A stretch of DNA of 64,000 nucleotides. Source: Lachnospiraceae bacterium (GTDB taxonomy: Bacteria; Bacillota; Clostridia; Lachnospirales; Lachnospiraceae). Shown here piece after piece: positions 41,869-50,533 of the stretch. A model generated the notes under the pieces. It saw only the letters and a list, made by a program, of their open reading frames with translations. It was not told the DNA's origin and did no database searches. How positions within the stretch are numbered: position 1 is the stretch's first letter; every line of letters starts with the position of its first letter. Both the position numbers and the translations under genes were made by a program. Where the stretch lies: positions 1 to 64,000 of the forward strand of contig CAJTHM010000027.1 in assembly GCA_910576125.1 (NCBI GenBank). The letters run 5' to 3'.

Positions 41869-42468
41869 TTACCGATTCTTCCACTTCTCAGCCTTACGGT
41901 AGAAAGATGTAGACGGCATGCCGCACTGCCTTGCGGCCTCCTTTCCCGATATCTCCTTTGCCAGCCACCTCCCGCAGACCTCCTCGAAATTCTCCGTCAG
42001 AGGCTTTTCGGGCCTGCCGAAGCGCACGCCCCGCAGCTTCGCTGCCTCGATTCCCTCCCGCTGCCTTTCCCTGATATTCTTCCGCTCGTTCTCCGCCACA
42101 AAGGACAGCACCTGCAGCACGATATCGCTCAGAAAGGTCCCCACCAGATCCTTTCCCCGCCTGGTGTCCAGAAGGGGCATATCCAGCACCACGATATCCA
42201 CTTTCTTCTCCTTTGTCAGAATCCTCCACTGCTCCAGCACCTCCCTGTAATCCCGGCCCAGGCGGTCTATGCTCTTGATATAGAGCAGGTCGTCCGGCCG
42301 CAGGCGCCGCAGCAGCTTCTGGTACATGGGACGGTTAAAATCTTTGCCGGACTGCTTGTCCACATAGATATTCCGTTCCGGCACTTCCGCCCCGTTCAGG
42401 GCAATCAGTTGCCTGTCCTCATTCTGTTCCTTTGTGCTCACCCGTACATATCCATATTGATTTCCCAT
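41869..42468 (-). CDS. Small serine recombinase (resolvase/invertase type)
   Basis: A 199-aa recombinase. The catalytic domain starts YGYVRVSTKEQNEDRQ with the Ser nucleophile, followed by LYIKSIDRLGRDYREVLE (Arg residues) and the dimer helix ERKNIRERQREGIEAAKLRG. The C-terminal HTH (SGKEAARQCGMPSTSFYRKA) is that of Hin/Gin/Tn3 resolvases. The ATG at 42468 has AAAGGAGA before it. It carries its own promoter (42515-42543) and stands alone, marking the border between core genes and accessory DNA. It could resolve or invert local DNA. No recombination site was recognised. Confidence 0.93.
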   Translation of the reverse strand: MGNQYGYVRVSTKEQNEDRQLIALNGAEVPERNIYVDKQSGKDFNRPMYQKLLRRLRPDDLLYIKSIDRLGRDYREVLEQWRILTKEKKVDIVVLDMPLLDTRRGKDLVGTFLSDIVLQVLSFVAENERKNIRERQREGIEAAKLRGVRFGRPEKPLTENFEEVCGRWLAKEISGKEAARQCGMPSTSFYRKAEKWKNR

Positions 42469-42514
42469 ATGTTTCTCCTTTGTATTCCCGCAGATTCCTA
42501 TCATCGGTGGACGT

Positions 42515-42543
42515 ATACTACCTTTTTCCCGGCCGCAAGTCAA
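42515..42543 (-). promoter_or_regulatory. Promoter of the resolvase gene
   Basis: TTGACT (42543-42538), 17-base spacer, TAGTAT (42520-42515) on the minus strand, 47 bases before the start codon. Confidence 0.6.
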
Positions 42544-42635
42544 CAACCTGACGGGAACCCATGCAGCCAGTCTCACTACCATACCTAAAAGCCTGGGAGT
42601 TTAGGTGATGCACACATGGAAAGGAAGAAAATACT

Positions 42636-42920
42636 ATGAACCCCCCAATCTTTCAAAACGGAAAGTCCATCCGCATCAAGACGGCCCGGGAACGCTGCTT
42701 TGCTCATCCTTTCACCGAGTACACCAGGGAGGCCAACATCATTTTTGTCAGGGACATCCGTGACTGGCATAAGGCCGCGCGCAGCTTTATTCCTATTGGG
42801 CGGATGAAGGGCCTGAGGAACTGTAAAACCAGTAGGATTTCTTTAGACAGAAAAGGGCTGGCGCATCATTGTGTCAGCCTATCCGTTGATTGCCACCCCC
42901 GTCTGCCACGCCAAAGTTAA
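42636..42920 (+). CDS. Doubtful small protein divergent from the resolvase
   Basis: A 94-codon frame with a good ribosome site (AAAGGAAG, about 42616) and a hairpin (42585-42606) upstream. The first 50 residues (NGKSIRIKTARERCFAHPF, then IIFVRDIRDWHKAA) look protein-like, but the rest does not. No family recognised. It may be the 5' stub of a gene truncated where accessory DNA starts. Confidence 0.3.
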   Translation: MNPPIFQNGKSIRIKTARERCFAHPFTEYTREANIIFVRDIRDWHKAARSFIPIGRMKGLRNCKTSRISLDRKGLAHHCVSLSVDCHPRLPRQS

Positions 42921-43193
42921 TGCTTGCCTGTTTCCCCTCGGTAAAATGGGGAATCCGGCCATACGGGGTTGGAAATTTTCGATATCAGCCGTTTCTATGG
43001 ATTCCAACAGTTCCTCCGTAAACACGGCTTCTGCGTCAAGATTCAGGAAGTCCTCTCTGGTCTCCACTGCACCCACATCAGACAATCCCACATCGTCTGC
43101 CCGGTTTTTTTCTGTCCCATCCCCCTCTTCGCTTTCCACATCGGTATCCTGACCGGGCTGCGGGCTTTCGCCGCACCAACCAATTGGTTTCAC
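42879..43193 (-). pseudogene. Doubtful acidic protein fragment, unknown
   Basis: A 104-codon frame with an acidic, helical middle (DFLNLDAEAVFTEELLESIE) that looks like the C-terminal part of a larger protein; no start signal is visible. It lies just before the peptide-resistance locus. It overlaps the end of the doubtful plus-strand frame and may be debris from an insertion. Confidence 0.3.
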
Positions 43194-43262
43194 GTCAAGT
43201 GAAATCGTTAAGCAGTATAATATACATCTAAGGCAATTTTGAGAATTGCTCTGATAAAATGC

Positions 43263-43295
43263 AACTTCGGCACTTTTTAGGGTTCCGAAGTTTTT
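43263..43295 (+). terminator. Terminator-like hairpin before the peptide-resistance locus
   Basis: AACTTCGG (43263-43270) pairs with CCGAAGTT (43284-43291) and is followed by TTTTT. It would stop read-through from the left. Confidence 0.7.
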
Positions 43296-43300
43296 GTCAA

Positions 43301-43319
43301 ATCTTCAAGAAATCTTCAA
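43301..43319 (+). promoter_or_regulatory. Direct repeat, candidate response-regulator site
   Basis: ATCTTCAA at 43301-43308 and again at 43312-43319, an 11-base period, placed where the -35 box should be relative to a TATCGT -10-like box (43330-43335). OmpR-family activators typically bind such repeats in place of a good -35. Confidence 0.5.
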
Positions 43320-43368
43320 AATCATTTGGTATCGTTAGACCACAATCTCAAGAAAGGATGTGTCTGAT

Positions 43369-44076
43369 ATGAGTTATATTTTGCAAACAACAAATCTCTG
43401 CAAAAATTTCAAAGGACAAATGGCGGTAGACAATGTATCGTTGAATATTCAGCGCAACTCAATTTATGGGCTGCTTGGGCCGAATGGTGCGGGGAAATCT
43501 ACCATCTTGAAAATGATTACAGGTATTCTCCGTCCCACCTCTGGCTCGATTGAATTTGACGGCCATCCGTGGAGCCGGGCGGATTTGGAAAACATTGGCG
43601 CTTTGATTGAGATGCCTCCGCTCTATGAAAATCTCTCGGCCTATGAAAACCTGAAAGCCCGAACACTGGCCCTGGGGCTTCCAGAAAGCCGCATCAAGCA
43701 GGTGCTTGGTATTGTGCAGCTTGAGAATACTGGGAAAAAACGGGCAGGCCATTTTTCGCTGGGAATGAAACAGCGGCTTGGAATTGCCCTGGCGCTGTTG
43801 TCACAGCCCAAATTGCTTATCCTGGACGAACCGACAAATGGGTTAGACCCGATTGGTATTCAAGATTTGCGTGAGCTTATCAGAAGTTTTCCGCAAAAAG
43901 GGATCACCGTCATATTGTCCAGTCATATACTCTCCGAAGTTGAGCAAATCGCTGACCACATTGGCATTATATCTGCCGGACATTTAGGCTATGAAAACGA
44001 AATCCATAAGAACCACGATCTGGAACGTATTTTTATGGATGTTGTTGGCGCACACAGGGAAAGGGGTGAGAAATAA
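43369..44076 (+). CDS. Lantibiotic/cationic-peptide resistance ABC ATPase (BcrA/CprA-like)
   Basis: A 235-aa ATPase: Walker A GLLGPNGAGKST (about 35-46), signature FSLGMKQRLGIALALL (about 125-140), Walker B LLILDEPTNGLDP, and SSHILSEVEQIADHIGII, all typical of the bacitracin/lantibiotic self-protection group. It powers removal of antimicrobial peptides from the membrane. The start is ATG 43369 with an AAAGGA site ten bases before; a GTG 3 codons upstream is too close to it. First gene of a six-gene plus-strand locus with two permeases, a YccF protein and a two-component system, an order like cpr or mut/epi/nis immunity loci. No lantibiotic precursor gene is present, so resistance rather than self-immunity is likely. 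Confidence 0.93.
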   Translation: MSYILQTTNLCKNFKGQMAVDNVSLNIQRNSIYGLLGPNGAGKSTILKMITGILRPTSGSIEFDGHPWSRADLENIGALIEMPPLYENLSAYENLKARTLALGLPESRIKQVLGIVQLENTGKKRAGHFSLGMKQRLGIALALLSQPKLLILDEPTNGLDPIGIQDLRELIRSFPQKGITVILSSHILSEVEQIADHIGIISAGHLGYENEIHKNHDLERIFMDVVGAHRERGEK

Positions 44077-44807
44077 TGTTCGGAATTGTACGTTCGGAAC
44101 TCCTTAAAATGCGGCACAGCTTCTTGATGAAATTGATTTTTGGTGCGCCGTTGGCAACTGTACTTGTCGGCTTTTTATTGAGCAGTCATGCAGTACAATA
44201 TTCGGCTTACAACTGGTGGTACACTATGCTTCTTCCTGTTGTGACCGCACTGTGGGCCGCAGGCACTGTGATCCGTGAGAAAAATACAGGGCTGCAAAAC
44301 ATTGTTTGTTTGCCGTTCCCTTCTGCGAAAATATGGATTGGCAAAGGACTTGCCTTAACTGCTGTGCTTTTTATCAGCAATCTGCTCATGTGGTTATTTA
44401 CTACGGGAATTGCCAGTTTTACGACTATGAATATTTCGCCGCTGGACAGCATAATCGGCTGTATGCTGCTGTTCCTTACTTGCTTGTGGCAACTTCCTTT
44501 TGTTATGCTGATAGCAAGCAAAACAGGGTATCTTCCCTCTGTGCTGATAACTTTTGTGGCGAATATTGTTTCATCTACTATTGGCGCAGAAAAAGCATGG
44601 TTCTTTCTTAATCCATACGCTATTCCGGCCCGTGTAGTCTGCCCGTTTTTCAAGATACGTCCTAACGGACTTCCCATTGAGGACGGTTCCCCGTTATTGG
44701 CTGTTGAGCATATTTTTCCCGCTCTTGCCATTAGCTTGGCATTAGCTGCTGCCGCCTTTTGGATTTGCTCTAAATTGCTTGGAAGTGGGGGAAAGTCCAA
44801 TGGCTGA
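44076..44807 (+). CDS. Lantibiotic-resistance ABC permease, MutE/EpiE-like
   Basis: A 243-aa membrane protein with about six hydrophobic segments, starting MFGIVRSELLKMRHSFLMKL as in MutE/EpiE-type permeases. The start overlaps the ATPase stop by one base (TAATG), giving translational coupling. It should form the membrane part with the next permease. Codon use is AT-richer than in the core genes to the left. Confidence 0.87.
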   Translation: MFGIVRSELLKMRHSFLMKLIFGAPLATVLVGFLLSSHAVQYSAYNWWYTMLLPVVTALWAAGTVIREKNTGLQNIVCLPFPSAKIWIGKGLALTAVLFISNLLMWLFTTGIASFTTMNISPLDSIIGCMLLFLTCLWQLPFVMLIASKTGYLPSVLITFVANIVSSTIGAEKAWFFLNPYAIPARVVCPFFKIRPNGLPIEDGSPLLAVEHIFPALAISLALAAAAFWICSKLLGSGGKSNG

Positions 44808-45552
44808 CTATATCTGTTATTTGAAAAGTGATTTATACAAATTATGTCATTCCTGCTTTTTCCTTCTGCACGTTATTTTTGCCGTATGCGGGGCGGCTAT
44901 GATGTTACTGTATGCAGGCGTTTCCCAAAGCGATGACATCAATAAGCTGGCTGCTTATTTTCAGGTCATGGCCGTTGCTTTTCCCTTTGCAATCGGGATT
45001 GTCTGCTATGTTGCAGCAGAACAGGAAGCAAAAGCAGGGCATTTTCAAAATATATTGACACTTCCGTACAGACCAAAAGCCGCTCTTTCCAAATTGACTA
45101 TTTTGCTTGTGACCGGACTTTTGGCAACCGTATTGAGTAGTGTGCTATTTGGCGTGCTATTTCCACTGGTTGGCGGCACAACAGAAATTCCTTCCGGATT
45201 TTATACAGTAATTCCCCTTGTCCTTTGGGGCAGCAACATTTTGCTGTATGGTATTCATTTCGTATTAGCAATTCGATTTGGTAAAAATTTGGGAATAGGG
45301 ATTGGCGTGTTCGGGAGCCTTTTGGCTGCGCTTCTCCAAACAGGATTGGGCACGGGCATCTGGTTCGTCATCCCTTATGGTTGGGGCATTCGTTTTTCTT
45401 CTTACGTTCTGGAAACGACCTTTGGCCTAATGCCGCCAGACAGAACAGGTATGGATTTTGGCATCCTCTTTTGCATATTGTCAACTTGTGCTATAATAGG
45501 AATTGCAGTCCTCTGGTTTTCCAGATATAGCGGAGATCGGTCAGCCGATTGA
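44800..45552 (+). CDS. Lantibiotic-resistance ABC permease, MutG-like
   Basis: A 250-aa membrane protein with six hydrophobic segments and the N terminus ADYICYLKSDLYKLCHS typical of MutG/EpiG-type partners. The ATG at 44800 overlaps the preceding stop by 8 bases and has GGGGAAAG before it; this start is preferred over an upstream Met at 44779. Confidence 0.86.
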   Translation: MADYICYLKSDLYKLCHSCFFLLHVIFAVCGAAMMLLYAGVSQSDDINKLAAYFQVMAVAFPFAIGIVCYVAAEQEAKAGHFQNILTLPYRPKAALSKLTILLVTGLLATVLSSVLFGVLFPLVGGTTEIPSGFYTVIPLVLWGSNILLYGIHFVLAIRFGKNLGIGIGVFGSLLAALLQTGLGTGIWFVIPYGWGIRFSSYVLETTFGLMPPDRTGMDFGILFCILSTCAIIGIAVLWFSRYSGDRSAD

Positions 45553-45569
45553 GAGTGGAGGTAGCGCTG

Positions 45570-45929
45570 ATGAATTGGTTGGGCAATATTATTTGGTTCT
45601 TGTGCTGCGGACTGTGGCAGGGAATTTCCTGGCTGGTTGCCGGTGTTTTATGGAGCATTACCATTGTCGGTATTCCGATTGGCCGTCAATGCTTTAAGTT
45701 TGCGTCACTCGCTTTCTTCCCTTTTGGAAAAGATGTGAATTATGGCGGCGGTGCTATGTCTGCGATTGCCAATATCTTGTGGCTGCTTATCAGCGGTATC
45801 CCTTTGGCGTTGGTAGCGCTGCTGAATGGGTTGCTTTTGTGTTGTACGATTATCGGTATTCCTTTCGGAGTACAGTGCTTCAAAATGGCAAAACTGGCGT
45901 TGATGCCTTTTGGCGCAACAGTAATGTAG
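45570..45929 (+). CDS. YccF-domain inner-membrane protein
   Basis: A 119-aa membrane protein of the YccF (DUF307) type. It contains the duplicated motif GIPIGRQCFKFASLAFFPFG (about 34-53) and GIPFGVQCFKMAKLALMPFG (about 93-112), each after a hydrophobic segment. The ribosome site TGGAGGT is at 45555. It sits between the pump and its two-component system. YccF function is unknown; its placement suggests a role in envelope stress or sensing. No other gene in the window resembles it. Confidence 0.9.
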   Translation: MNWLGNIIWFLCCGLWQGISWLVAGVLWSITIVGIPIGRQCFKFASLAFFPFGKDVNYGGGAMSAIANILWLLISGIPLALVALLNGLLLCCTIIGIPFGVQCFKMAKLALMPFGATVM

Positions 45930-45976
45930 ATGTCCTTGGAGCGCAAATATATAAATCAGGACAGAGAGGTGAGATA

Positions 45977-46636
45977 ATGGCACATATATTAGTAGTGGAC
46001 GATGATATTGCTATGCTCCAGCTTGTCAGGCGTGTTTTAGAAAAAGATCAGCACTTAGTTACACTACAATCAAATGCCAAGGCAGTCACAGAAATGGATT
46101 TTTCAAAGTTTGGCTTGATTTTGCTGGATGTTATGATGCCGGAAATTGATGGTTTTGACCTCTGCAATCAAATCCGTGACCGTGTGGATTGCCCAATCAT
46201 TTTCCTTACTGCAAAAACGCAGGAAAGTGAAATTGTTCAGGGATTAGGACTTGGAGCAGATGACTATATTACGAAGCCCTTTGGGACAAACGAACTTAGA
46301 GCGCGGGTAAATGCTCACTTGAGGCGTGATGTAAGAGAAAAGAGAAACAGCTTTTCAATATCCGGCGTCATTTTCCACCTCAATGCAAAAGAAGCCGAAA
46401 TCAACTCAAAAAAGGTTCCGTTGACAAAAAGTGAGTACGAAATATGCGAATATCTGGCGCGGCATCATGGACAAACATTTACGCGGGAGCAAATCTATGA
46501 GGCGGTCTTTGGATTTGACGGAGAAAGTGATAGTTCTGTTATCTCTACTCACGTCAAGAATATACGCGGGAAGTTAGCTGAATTTCACTTGTCAACGATT
46601 GAAACAATTTGGGGGGTTGGCTATAAATGGGTGTAA
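45977..46636 (+). CDS. OmpR-family response regulator (CprR-like)
   Basis: A 219-aa regulator. The receiver domain has DDD (about 8-10), the phosphoacceptor Asp in ILLDVMMPEIDG (about 52) and the Lys in YITKPFG. The C-terminal winged helix ends IETIWGVGYKWV. The ATG at 45977 has AGAGAGGTGAG before it. Its stop overlaps the kinase start by 10 bases. It likely activates the pump via the repeat at 43301-43319. Confidence 0.95.
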   Translation: MAHILVVDDDIAMLQLVRRVLEKDQHLVTLQSNAKAVTEMDFSKFGLILLDVMMPEIDGFDLCNQIRDRVDCPIIFLTAKTQESEIVQGLGLGADDYITKPFGTNELRARVNAHLRRDVREKRNSFSISGVIFHLNAKEAEINSKKVPLTKSEYEICEYLARHHGQTFTREQIYEAVFGFDGESDSSVISTHVKNIRGKLAEFHLSTIETIWGVGYKWV

Positions 46637-47982
46637 GAAAACTGCGTACTGTTTTTATGAAGTATGCGATATTTCTTGCGCTTGGTGTCTTTCTGGTTGC
46701 TTTTGTCAACATAGCCTTCTATCTATTTGGCGTTGAAATTGGATTTATATACCCAATAAATAGAATGAGCGCAGAAATAGAAAATGCGAGGGGAAGTTTA
46801 CAATCCACAGATCGGATTACAGAAAATGAAATACCACCTCTTTGTGAATATGCCCTTTTCACAAAAGACGGAAAGTATATTGGTGGTTCGCTCGATCTGG
46901 AAGAAACAGCTTCCGTTTGGAAAATGTGCATCGTGAACAATCAGACAAGCAGCAAGCCTTATCTGTATGCTGTGATAGACAGGACTGACGAAATACTGAT
47001 TTTAAGGTATAGAATGACAGCCCAGTTCAGCAATCCACTGCTGCATAGAATATTTCCTTCGGCAGACTGGGTTTTAATTGCTGTCATTATATTGGAAATC
47101 CTGCTTCTCTTGATTGTTTTGTCATATTTATTCGGAAAATATCTTGGGAACAAAATGGATAAATTGCTGACTGCTGTAAAGAAAATTGAACAGCAGGATT
47201 TGAATTTTGAGGTTGAAAAAAGCCAGTTATATGAAATCGACTTAACTCTTGACGCACTCAATCACATGAAACTGGCACTAAAAAAATCGCTTACAGAGCA
47301 ATGGCAGGCCGACAAACTGCGGCAAGAACAGATTTCTGCATTAGCCCACGATCTCAAGACACCGCTAACCATCATCCGAGGCAATACGGAATTGTTGTAC
47401 GATACTGACTTAACAATAGAACAACAGGAATGTGCTGACTACATCACAGACAGCTATACGCAGATGCAAGTTTATGTCAAAACCCTGATAGACCTGTCTA
47501 CGGCTTCAACAGGGTATCAGCTGAATAAAGAAATCTTTCATCTTCCTGATTATCTAAAGCAAGTGAAAGTATCAATAGATGCTTTGTGCAGGACAAAAGA
47601 AATTCATTTGCGAATGAGTACGTCGGACATCCCGATGCAACTAACCGCAGATAAGGTTTTGTTAGGACGTGCTATTCAAAATGTGGTAAATAATGCGTTG
47701 GACTATTCCCCGCAAGCTGGAACACTTCATATAGATGTCTGCGGAAAAGACAATTTCGTTGAAATTTCAGTCACGGACGAGGGGGAAGGATTTTCTAACG
47801 AAGCGTTGCAGCACGCGCAAGAACAATTCTTTATGGACGATCAAAGCCGTAATTCAAAGCTGCACTTTGGTATGGGCCTATATATTGCAAAATCCATTAT
47901 GGAACAACATAGTGGTGAGCTTGTCTTAGAAAACTCCAAAAGTACAGGCGGTGCAAAAGTAATTTTGAAAATTCCATTTTGA
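46627..47982 (+). CDS. Sensor histidine kinase (CprK-like)
   Basis: A 451-aa kinase. It has an N-terminal membrane helix (about 12-35), an extracellular loop of about 110 residues, a second helix (about 145-167), a linker, HisKA with the phosphoacceptor in SALAHDLKTPLTIIRG (about 240-255) and an HATPase domain (NVVNNALDYSP, DEGEGFS, GMGLYIAKSI). The extracellular loop is the right size for peptide sensing in the cpr/nis group. It ends the peptide-resistance locus. Confidence 0.93.
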   Translation: MGVRKLRTVFMKYAIFLALGVFLVAFVNIAFYLFGVEIGFIYPINRMSAEIENARGSLQSTDRITENEIPPLCEYALFTKDGKYIGGSLDLEETASVWKMCIVNNQTSSKPYLYAVIDRTDEILILRYRMTAQFSNPLLHRIFPSADWVLIAVIILEILLLLIVLSYLFGKYLGNKMDKLLTAVKKIEQQDLNFEVEKSQLYEIDLTLDALNHMKLALKKSLTEQWQADKLRQEQISALAHDLKTPLTIIRGNTELLYDTDLTIEQQECADYITDSYTQMQVYVKTLIDLSTASTGYQLNKEIFHLPDYLKQVKVSIDALCRTKEIHLRMSTSDIPMQLTADKVLLGRAIQNVVNNALDYSPQAGTLHIDVCGKDNFVEISVTDEGEGFSNEALQHAQEQFFMDDQSRNSKLHFGMGLYIAKSIMEQHSGELVLENSKSTGGAKVILKIPF

Positions 47983-47999
47983 TAGGATGGGTGGCTAAA

Positions 48000-48256
48000 G
48001 TAAATGATCTGCCCAGCGGCAGAAAAGAAAAAAACCGCTGCTGGGCAGGCCGATTCCCCATGTCCAAACGCTCTTTCCAGCGGCGGTTTTGATTATTCAA
48101 AGCCGCCATTTTTATATCCACCGGCGGCACATAGGAGGATGCCGCTATGAACAGCCCGAAAACCGTCCCCTGCATGACTGGCAAATCCAGACTCTGTACA
48201 GCAGTCAGTCCGCCATACGATTTTGAGAGCTGCTTTACGCTGATGATTTCATTCAT
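48000..48256 (-). pseudogene. Truncated ABC ATPase
   Basis: A strong ribosome site (AAAGGAGG) and an ATG at 48256 start ISVKQLSKSYGGLTAVQSLDL and QGTVFGLF, the first 36 residues of an ABC ATPase. The Walker A that should follow (GPNGAGKT) is gone and the frame continues with unrelated sequence, reading antisense into the kinase gene's end. Confidence 0.75.
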
Positions 48257-48329
48257 CTGTCTTATCCTCCTTTTGCTGTTGTGGCTCTTATCTTAACAGC
48301 GAAAAAAAGGGTGGTGTTAAAATGTAGAG

Positions 48330-48660
48330 TTAAGAAAATTTCTTTTTCATATCTATAAGAATCTCTATCATCTTTTCGGCTGCCTGCAAAGATACGATCA
48401 GCCTGTCACAAACGGAAATAATATCGGTGTCCTCTTTCGGCGTGTTCAACATCTGTTCAATATCTGCCTGTGGGTCATGCTCAAGGGCACTCAGCATCCG
48501 CAGGATTGCTTCCAGTGAGTAATCGGCACATCGGAGTGACCGTATTATCTTTAGCCGCTCAATATCCTCACCTGTTCTCTGTTTCCACAAATATGCAAAA
48601 GCCGATAAATGGGCGATAAAAGAATCGCCGGGATTGCCGCTAAAGATAAAATCCCTGCGA
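48330..48660 (-). pseudogene. MerR-family regulator remnant
   Basis: The stretch GEDIERLKIIRSLRCADYSL and EAILRMLSALEHDPQADIEQ matches the second half of the MerR DNA-binding domain (DIxRLxxIRxLR...S) and the linker coiled coil, then a short C-terminal domain to the stop at 48330. The first helix-turn-helix and the start are missing. Confidence 0.6.
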
Positions 48661-48696
48661 ACACAGCTGACGCAGGATATAATTGCCAAACAAACG

Positions 48697-49080
48697 CTAC
48701 TCCTTCCTTTCTCCCCTGTAACCTCCCAGTATCCTCTCTGTCCGTCCAAGCATCTCATCCTCTATAATCGGAAGCCCCATTGCCGCAAGAACCTCCGCTA
48801 CAAACCTGCACTTATGCCGGATTTCTTCCGCATCCGCCGGGAACACGGACGGCAGCAGCCAGAAATTGACAAGAAGCAGCAGTTCGGAAAGCTCTTTTGC
48901 ATATTCCGTCCGGATAGAACCGTCACGCCGTCCTTCCTCAATCAGTTCCAGCCATAAAGGAGTCAGCACCCTCCGGTTCGCCTCCACCGCAGCCGCCAGA
49001 ATGCGCGGGTCTTTCAGGATAGGAATTGCCTGCGTACTTATTTCTTCCCATTCTCCATCAGCCCTGTCAAAAGCAAGCAC
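48697..49080 (-). pseudogene. TetR-family regulator remnant (C-terminal domain)
   Basis: Residues such as QAIPILKDPRILAAAVEANR, TPLWLELIEEGRRDGSIRTE and AAMGLPIIEDEMLG align closely with the C-terminal half of the intact TetR protein encoded at 55277-55918 (QAMPILKNPRILAGIIESNR, SPFWLELLTEGNEDGSIHTD, DKMGLPLIDDEIM). The DNA-binding half is absent; in its place lies the stub of an acetyltransferase gene. It is a dead paralogue, deleted at the 5' side. Confidence 0.8.
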
Positions 49081-49223
49081 TTCTGCGCCTTCACTTTCCG
49101 CCGGAAATTTGTGATATCCGCCTCAAATGTCACACAGAAAGCAGGCTCCACGCTTCCCCTGAAAACCAAACAGTGCATGGCCCTCTCCCAATTTTTCTCG
49201 TCTATCACCTGATAAGTATTCAT
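49081..49223 (-). pseudogene. Chloramphenicol acetyltransferase-like stub
   Basis: An ATG at 49223 with a GGGAGG site begins NTYQVIDEKNWERAMHCLVF and EADITNFRRKVK, the N-terminal 45 residues of a type A chloramphenicol acetyltransferase-like protein (F.VID..NWER...F). The frame then runs into unrelated sequence and stops at 49038, where the TetR remnant begins. A deletion has fused the two genes. Confidence 0.65.
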
Positions 49224-49254
49224 TCCAGATCCTCCCTTTCCATTTCCACACATT

Positions 49255-49512
49255 TCATGCAGTTTCCCGCTTTCCTTTAATCCCCGGAAAGCATCTCTCA
49301 TACGGCCTGCAGATCTCATTCCCCCGGATACTCCCGGTTCCCACAATCTTCCCCTGCACCTCCGCAAAATAAATATCTTCCCTGGCAAGCGCTTCCCATA
49401 TCCTCTGTTCGTTATGCAGATCCAGAAAAACTGTACTGCCCCGGAAGGATAATAATGGGGATAGACGGTCCTTATTGTCTTCTCCACGATTTACGCAACC
49501 TTTACCGGACAT
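49255..49512 (-). pseudogene. GNAT acetyltransferase remnant
   Basis: LSFRGSTVFLDLHNEQRIWE and DIYFAEVQGKIVGTGSIRGN look like the first half of a GNAT N-acetyltransferase up to the strand before the acetyl-CoA loop; the loop and C-terminal half are missing. Confidence 0.55.
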
Positions 49513-49542
49513 TCCGCCCGCTTTAGCCGCATACCAAAATCT

Positions 49543-50022
49543 TTATCCTGCATCTGCCTGCCTCCAGCTTTTCAAATCCTTTGCCATACACAATGATTCC
49601 GGCATATCCTCATACGGACCATAATTCGGAATCACCTGAAAACCCAGCTTTTTATATACGGCACAGGATTCAGCCAATAACTCCCCGGTTTCAAGAACCA
49701 TTTTCTTATATCCCAGTTCTATGGCCCATTCCATCAAAAGGGCGACAAGCCTGCTCCCTATGCCCCGTCCCTGATATTCCGTATGTACAAACACCCGCTT
49801 CAATTCTATCGTTTCATCATCATATCTTCTGATGGCTCCGCCGCCAATTACCCGCTTCCCTTCATACACAACGATTGCTTCCTTAATTTCATCCAACTGG
49901 TTATATTTTTTGTATTTGTCTCTTTCTATCTTCTTCCCGACACGTCTGTCCAAATCCATATCAAGAAGCCTGCAGTTTTCTATAAAATCTTTATTTTTGC
50001 CATCTGTTCTTTGAAATTTCAT
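49543..50022 (-). CDS. GNAT-family N-acetyltransferase
   Basis: A 159-aa intact GNAT enzyme. The core is AIVVYEGKRVIGGGAIRRYD, then LKRVFVHTEYQGRGIGSRLV with the acetyl-CoA loop QGRGIG (about 84-89), and LETGELLAESCAVYKKLGF at the end. The substrate is unknown. It is the only complete gene in a 2.8-kb stretch of remnants, which hints it may be recently acquired or under selection. Confidence 0.9.
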   Translation of the reverse strand: MKFQRTDGKNKDFIENCRLLDMDLDRRVGKKIERDKYKKYNQLDEIKEAIVVYEGKRVIGGGAIRRYDDETIELKRVFVHTEYQGRGIGSRLVALLMEWAIELGYKKMVLETGELLAESCAVYKKLGFQVIPNYGPYEDMPESLCMAKDLKSWRQADAG

Positions 50023-50049
50023 AATAAAATCCCTCCGGAAATTGAAAGC

Positions 50050-50387
50050 CTAAAACTCGTACCTTGTCCCATGTGAAAGCAAAAGCCCGTCTGTCAATTC
50101 CACACATAAAATAACCGTGTTCTCATCCTCAAGATCCGTATGCCCGTTATCAATCCATTCAGAGAACACTTCTTTCAGCCTTTTTGCAATCTTATGGTTT
50201 TCTTCCTTTCCAAAATAACCTAAATTTATCCCCTTGCCATGTGCGGTAAACCACTCACCGGCTATTGCAATCACAGGATTGTTTTCGGAACTCCTTTTTC
50301 TACTGTTGCCAGCGCAATCACCATATCTTTTCCAAATCGCTCTGTCATTATTTTTTCAGCTTCTTCACACATTTTTTTCATACACAT
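50050..50387 (-). pseudogene. Pyridoxamine-phosphate-oxidase-like protein remnant
   Basis: A start (50387 or 50381) gives KKMCEEAEKIMTERFGKDMV then IALATVEKGVPK, the first strand of a PNPOx-like flavin/split-barrel protein. An internal deletion plus frame change follows, and the last part resumes as NPVIAIAGEWFTAHGKGINL and ILCVELTDGLLLSHGTRYEF to the stop at 50050. About 25 residues are missing between. Confidence 0.7.
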
Positions 50388-50533
50388 CACTTTCCGACAG
50401 CCCATCTCTAAGATTATCCTGTACTTTTCTATAAAAATAAATCAATACATACAGCTACAATATACTTACATAAGAAAACTCCGGCATATATCAATATACA
50501 TAACCCTATTTTGATGTACAACAAAAACTCTTT

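Noticed and set aside
43369..45552. Lantibiotic biosynthesis cluster
   Set aside because: No precursor peptide, LanB/C/M or protease gene is present; only pump and sensor genes.
48011..48046. Hairpin after the histidine kinase gene as terminator
   Set aside because: The stem is fair, but no T run follows on either strand.
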